Assembly (NCBI GenBank): GCA_007130545.1
Contig: SLSG01000288.1
Coordinates: 1 to 8,458 of the forward strand
Direction of reading: 5' to 3'
Length of the DNA: 8,458 nt
From: Bacteroidales bacterium
Lineage (GTDB): Bacteria; Bacteroidota; Bacteroidia; Bacteroidales; UBA7960
Made by a program: the position numbers and the translations under genes. A model generated the notes under the pieces. It was given only the letters and a program-made list of their open reading frames with translations, was not told the DNA's origin and searched no databases. Positions 6,702 through 8,458 of the stretch are shown here, in pieces (position 1 is the first letter of the stretch; every line of letters starts with the position of its first letter).

Positions 6702-7979
6702 TCATTTGTTTGGTCCGGTATCGGCCGCGCGGTGGCCATTGCCGCCGGACTTTGCCAGGGAAAGGTACCAAAAAAGATTGTAAGAGACAACCAGCATGCT
6801 GACGCCAGAAAACAGGGCCAGTGCAAGGTAAACACTTCCTGCCCGGATGCCGGTCCACAATGCCAGGAACCGCAATACAAGGTAAATGCTGTCAATGACC
6901 ATGGCCTTTTTCTGCCGGAAGAAAAGTTCCGGGACAAATGAAAGCGGACTGGCAATGAACACGATGAAAAGGTAAGGCGTCAGCAGCTGCAAAAATGTCC
7001 CCGCCCGCGCGTATTCTTCCGAGAAAACAAACCCGAACAATGCCGGGGCCACCAACCCCAATATTGCAAAGACGGGCAGTCCGGCAATGAAAAACCGTAC
7101 GGCCAGTTTTTTTAACGGCTGATAGATGTTCCGTCCGTTTTGGTGGTCCTGAATGATCTTCTGTGACAACACCTGGGAAGTGGCTTGTGAAAACAGGCTG
7201 AGTGGCCTGAAAACAAAGGCATAACCAAATGCGTAAAGACCGGCCACCTCAGGGGAAAACCCCCAGGTGAATAAAAATACCGGCAGGCTGCCCGACAAAT
7301 TGTTGGTAAAGCTGAGCAGCATATTGTACCTGGGATATTGCAGATAGATTCTGGCCTGTTCCCATATACTGTGGAAGGACAGGTGATTACTGTGCGTCTT
7401 CAGCTCTTTGGCAACCCCCCTGAAAACAAAGACTGCAGATGTGAACTGGGCCAGCAGGTGTCCTGCAATCAGTCCGTTGAACCCCGTTTTGCCCCATCCG
7501 GCAGCGACCCTTGCCAGGTTCAGGGTGCCGTACTGCACCAGCGTGCCCTTTCCCATCAGTCCGAATCTCTTCCTGCGGTTGGCAAAGAATACCGAGCCCT
7601 GGTAAATGCCGTGCAGTAAAAGGCTTACCGGCAGCAGGTACAACCAGGGTCCAAGTTTCTCATTGCCCGACAAAAGGGTGACAGGAGTGTTGAACAAGCA
7701 TGCGGCCAGAGCCGTAATCAGGGCGACGGTCAATGTGATAAGCATGACCAGCCAGAATAGCCTGGCAGCGTCCATGTCTTTTCTTGGCAACATGATGGCC
7801 TGTTCGTACTTCCCGGTTGAAATTACAGACAGCAGGCTCAGAATCCCGAGGTAGAGACCTGCCAACCCAAAATCTTCGGGCAGGAACAACCTGGAGAGCA
7901 CCGGGGCCAGTGCAAAAGACAATGCCTGTGCCGCCACGGAGCTGAAGAAAACCTTGAAGAAGTTCCGGATGGCCTCCAT
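6702..7979 (-). CDS. Wzx-like oligosaccharide flippase (MATE/MOP superfamily)
   Basis: This 425-residue, strongly hydrophobic protein has roughly a dozen predicted membrane helices, the usual size for lipid-linked oligosaccharide flippases. Such proteins move undecaprenyl-linked glycans across the inner membrane. Near the N-terminus the family pattern SRLFLPEDFGLAGLY (29-43) is followed by GKYEQAIMLPR (56-66), typical of the polysaccharide-export branch. The C-terminal tail (about 409-425) is polar. Met at 7979 is chosen: 18 further codons upstream reach into the tRNA-His promoter and do not look like the family. It is the first gene of a three-gene operon with the glycosyltransferase and the asparagine-synthase-like protein, and is divergent from tRNA-His with 61 bases between. 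I could not find a convincing promoter on this strand in that gap. The exact substrate is unknown. Confidence 0.9.
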   Translation of the reverse strand: MEAIRNFFKVFFSSVAAQALSFALAPVLSRLFLPEDFGLAGLYLGILSLLSVISTGKYEQAIMLPRKDMDAARLFWLVMLITLTVALITALAACLFNTPVTLLSGNEKLGPWLYLLPVSLLLHGIYQGSVFFANRRKRFGLMGKGTLVQYGTLNLARVAAGWGKTGFNGLIAGHLLAQFTSAVFVFRGVAKELKTHSNHLSFHSIWEQARIYLQYPRYNMLLSFTNNLSGSLPVFLFTWGFSPEVAGLYAFGYAFVFRPLSLFSQATSQVLSQKIIQDHQNGRNIYQPLKKLAVRFFIAGLPVFAILGLVAPALFGFVFSEEYARAGTFLQLLTPYLFIVFIASPLSFVPELFFRQKKAMVIDSIYLVLRFLALWTGIRAGSVYLALALFSGVSMLVVSYNLFWYLSLAKSGGNGHRAADTGPNK

Positions 7980-7994
7980 TATTTTCGGATTCGG

Positions 7995-8025
7995 TTGAGC
8001 AGATTTCGAAAAATTTGTATATTTG
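7995..8025 (+). promoter_or_regulatory. Bacteroidota-type promoter for tRNA-His
   Basis: GTTG (TTG at 7995-7997) is followed 20 bases later by TATATTTG (8018-8025), an exact TAnnTTTG -7 element. The predicted start is near 8032, about ten bases before the mature tRNA. This is the clearest promoter in the window and a main reason to assign the phylum. Confidence 0.65.
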
Positions 8026-8040
8026 CACACCAAAAAATAC

Positions 8041-8115
8041 GGTGGCTATAGCTCAGCAGGTTAGAGCATCAGATTGTGGTTCTGAGGGTCGTGGGTTCGA
8101 ATCCCATTAGCCACC
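8041..8115 (+). tRNA. trnH: tRNA-His (anticodon GTG)
   Basis: The full cloverleaf can be drawn. The acceptor stem 8042-8048 pairs perfectly with 8108-8114. The D arm is GCTC/GAGC (8051-8054 with 8064-8067). The anticodon stem is TCAGA/TCTGA (8069-8073 with 8081-8085) around the loop TTGTGGT, with anticodon GTG at 8076-8078. The variable loop has five bases, and the T arm GTGGG/CCCAT (8091-8095 with 8103-8107) encloses TTCGAAT. The extra G at 8041 faces C at 8115, the G-1:C73 pair that identifies histidine tRNAs. The CCA end is not encoded (C-A-A follows). Confidence 0.97.
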
Positions 8116-8458
8116 CAAAGGCCCCTCCCAGCAGGAGGGGCTGTTTATTTTCTTCAGCTTGTGTTCCAGTTCCTTGTAGCGGGTGATTTCGGTTGACGAA
8201 CCCACGATGTAAACCACCCGGCCATTGTCCGTGACCGGGGTCAGTGAAGTTTCCCACCACCTATTGCCTCCCGGCAGCAGCATTTCCTCCTCATAAACAA
8301 TAGATTCCCTTCTGGATATGCATCGCATATAATTTTCATGGATCTGCGCACCGAGGGTGTCCCCAAGTAATTCGCGGGGGGTTTTGCCCACAACTTGCTC
8401 CAGCGGGATTCCCGTCAGTTTCTGGTGGGTCGGGTTGGTTCGCACAAAACGGAAAACC
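8107..8458 (-). CDS. PAS-domain protein, C-terminal end (runs off right edge)
   Basis: An open frame enters from the right edge and gives 116 residues before a TAA at 8109-8107. It reads as one PAS sensor domain: VFRFVRTNPTHQKLTG at the start, VVGKTPRELLG, then YEEEMLLPGGNRWWETSLTP and the closing VGSSTEITRYKE, the usual PAS/PAC end before a signalling helix (LEHKLKK). PAS domains sense ligands or redox state and normally feed a histidine kinase or cyclase domain, but here no output domain follows. The last dozen or so residues (NSPSCWEGPLGG) are encoded by the tRNA terminator hairpin, and the stop lies inside the tRNA-His gene. Either the PAS is the last domain of a multidomain sensor whose frame happens to run on, or the gene lost its 3' part. 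The true start is outside the window. Confidence 0.72.
   Translation of the reverse strand, partial: VFRFVRTNPTHQKLTGIPLEQVVGKTPRELLGDTLGAQIHENYMRCISRRESIVYEEEMLLPGGNRWWETSLTPVTDNGRVVYIVGSSTEITRYKELEHKLKKINSPSCWEGPLGG
8121..8154 (+). terminator. Rho-independent terminator after tRNA-His
   Basis: GCCCCTCC (8121-8128) and GGAGGGGC (8134-8141) form a perfect 8-base-pair GC-rich stem with a five-base loop. It is followed by the T-rich tract TGTTTATTTTCTT. The T-tract is on the side expected for plus-strand transcription, starting six bases after the tRNA. On the other strand the hairpin is followed only by TTT, so it suits the convergent PAS gene less well. Confidence 0.8.

Noticed and set aside
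7980..8040. Minus-strand promoter for the glycan operon
   Set aside because: TTTG boxes exist near 8036, but no TAnnTTTG element lies at an acceptable spacing. The AT-rich part is better explained by the plus-strand tRNA promoter.
8069..8260. Minus-strand frame of 63 codons crossing the tRNA and PAS end
   Set aside because: It overlaps the tRNA and the PAS frame, and its translation shows no domain.

Overview
The window looks like a stretch of a Bacteroidota chromosome with moderate GC content. Three things point there. Promoter-like elements match the Bacteroidota consensus (a TTTG/TTG box, a spacer of about 20 bases, then TAnnTTTG), clearest in front of tRNA-His. Start codons almost never have a usable Shine-Dalgarno sequence. 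Several proteins (the OppC-type permease with a large outer loop, the periplasmic CGWC thioredoxin-fold protein, the Pcm) read like Bacteroidota versions of their families. I cannot place it below phylum level.

Layout, left to right. Positions 1-79 (minus) hold the first 26 codons of a membrane protein that runs off the left edge, most likely a sugar transferase. Positions 221-1204 (minus) encode a Gfo/Idh/MocA-type NAD(P)-dependent sugar oxidoreductase. It is divergent from pcm (1388-2041, plus), protein-L-isoaspartate O-methyltransferase. The pcm stop shares a TTAA with the stop of a convergent ABC transporter permease of the OppC/DppC class (2038-3261, minus). That permease is divergent from an exported thioredoxin-fold protein (3350-3901, plus). 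Five bases further on lies the 3' end of a tight three-gene minus-strand operon transcribed from about 7979 down to 3907: an oligosaccharide flippase, a GT4 glycosyltransferase and an asparagine-synthase-like protein. Next come tRNA-His (8041-8115, plus) with its own promoter and hairpin terminator, and the C-terminal end of a PAS-domain protein (8107-8458, minus) entering from the right edge.

How the genes fit together. The operon is the most coherent unit. A Wzx-like flippase, a retaining GT4 glycosyltransferase and an AsnB-like ATP-dependent amide-forming enzyme look like a small surface-glycan or glycoconjugate module. The AsnB-like protein keeps the ATP-pyrophosphatase SGGxDS loop but lacks the N-terminal Cys needed to use glutamine, so its reaction is unlikely to be ordinary asparagine synthesis. 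The sugar oxidoreductase and the probable sugar transferase at the left edge also fit cell-surface sugar metabolism, but they are separated from the operon by pcm, the permease and the thioredoxin-fold gene. The middle genes are mostly single transcription units in alternating orientation, packed with almost no space at the convergent ends.

No CRISPR array, insertion sequence or clearly mobile element was seen, and no stretch over 300 bases lacks a gene. Genuinely unusual points are the Cys-less AsnB-like enzyme in the glycan operon, the PAS reading frame that runs through the tRNA terminator into the tRNA, and the isolated permease. I do not see convincing evidence of a wholly new system.
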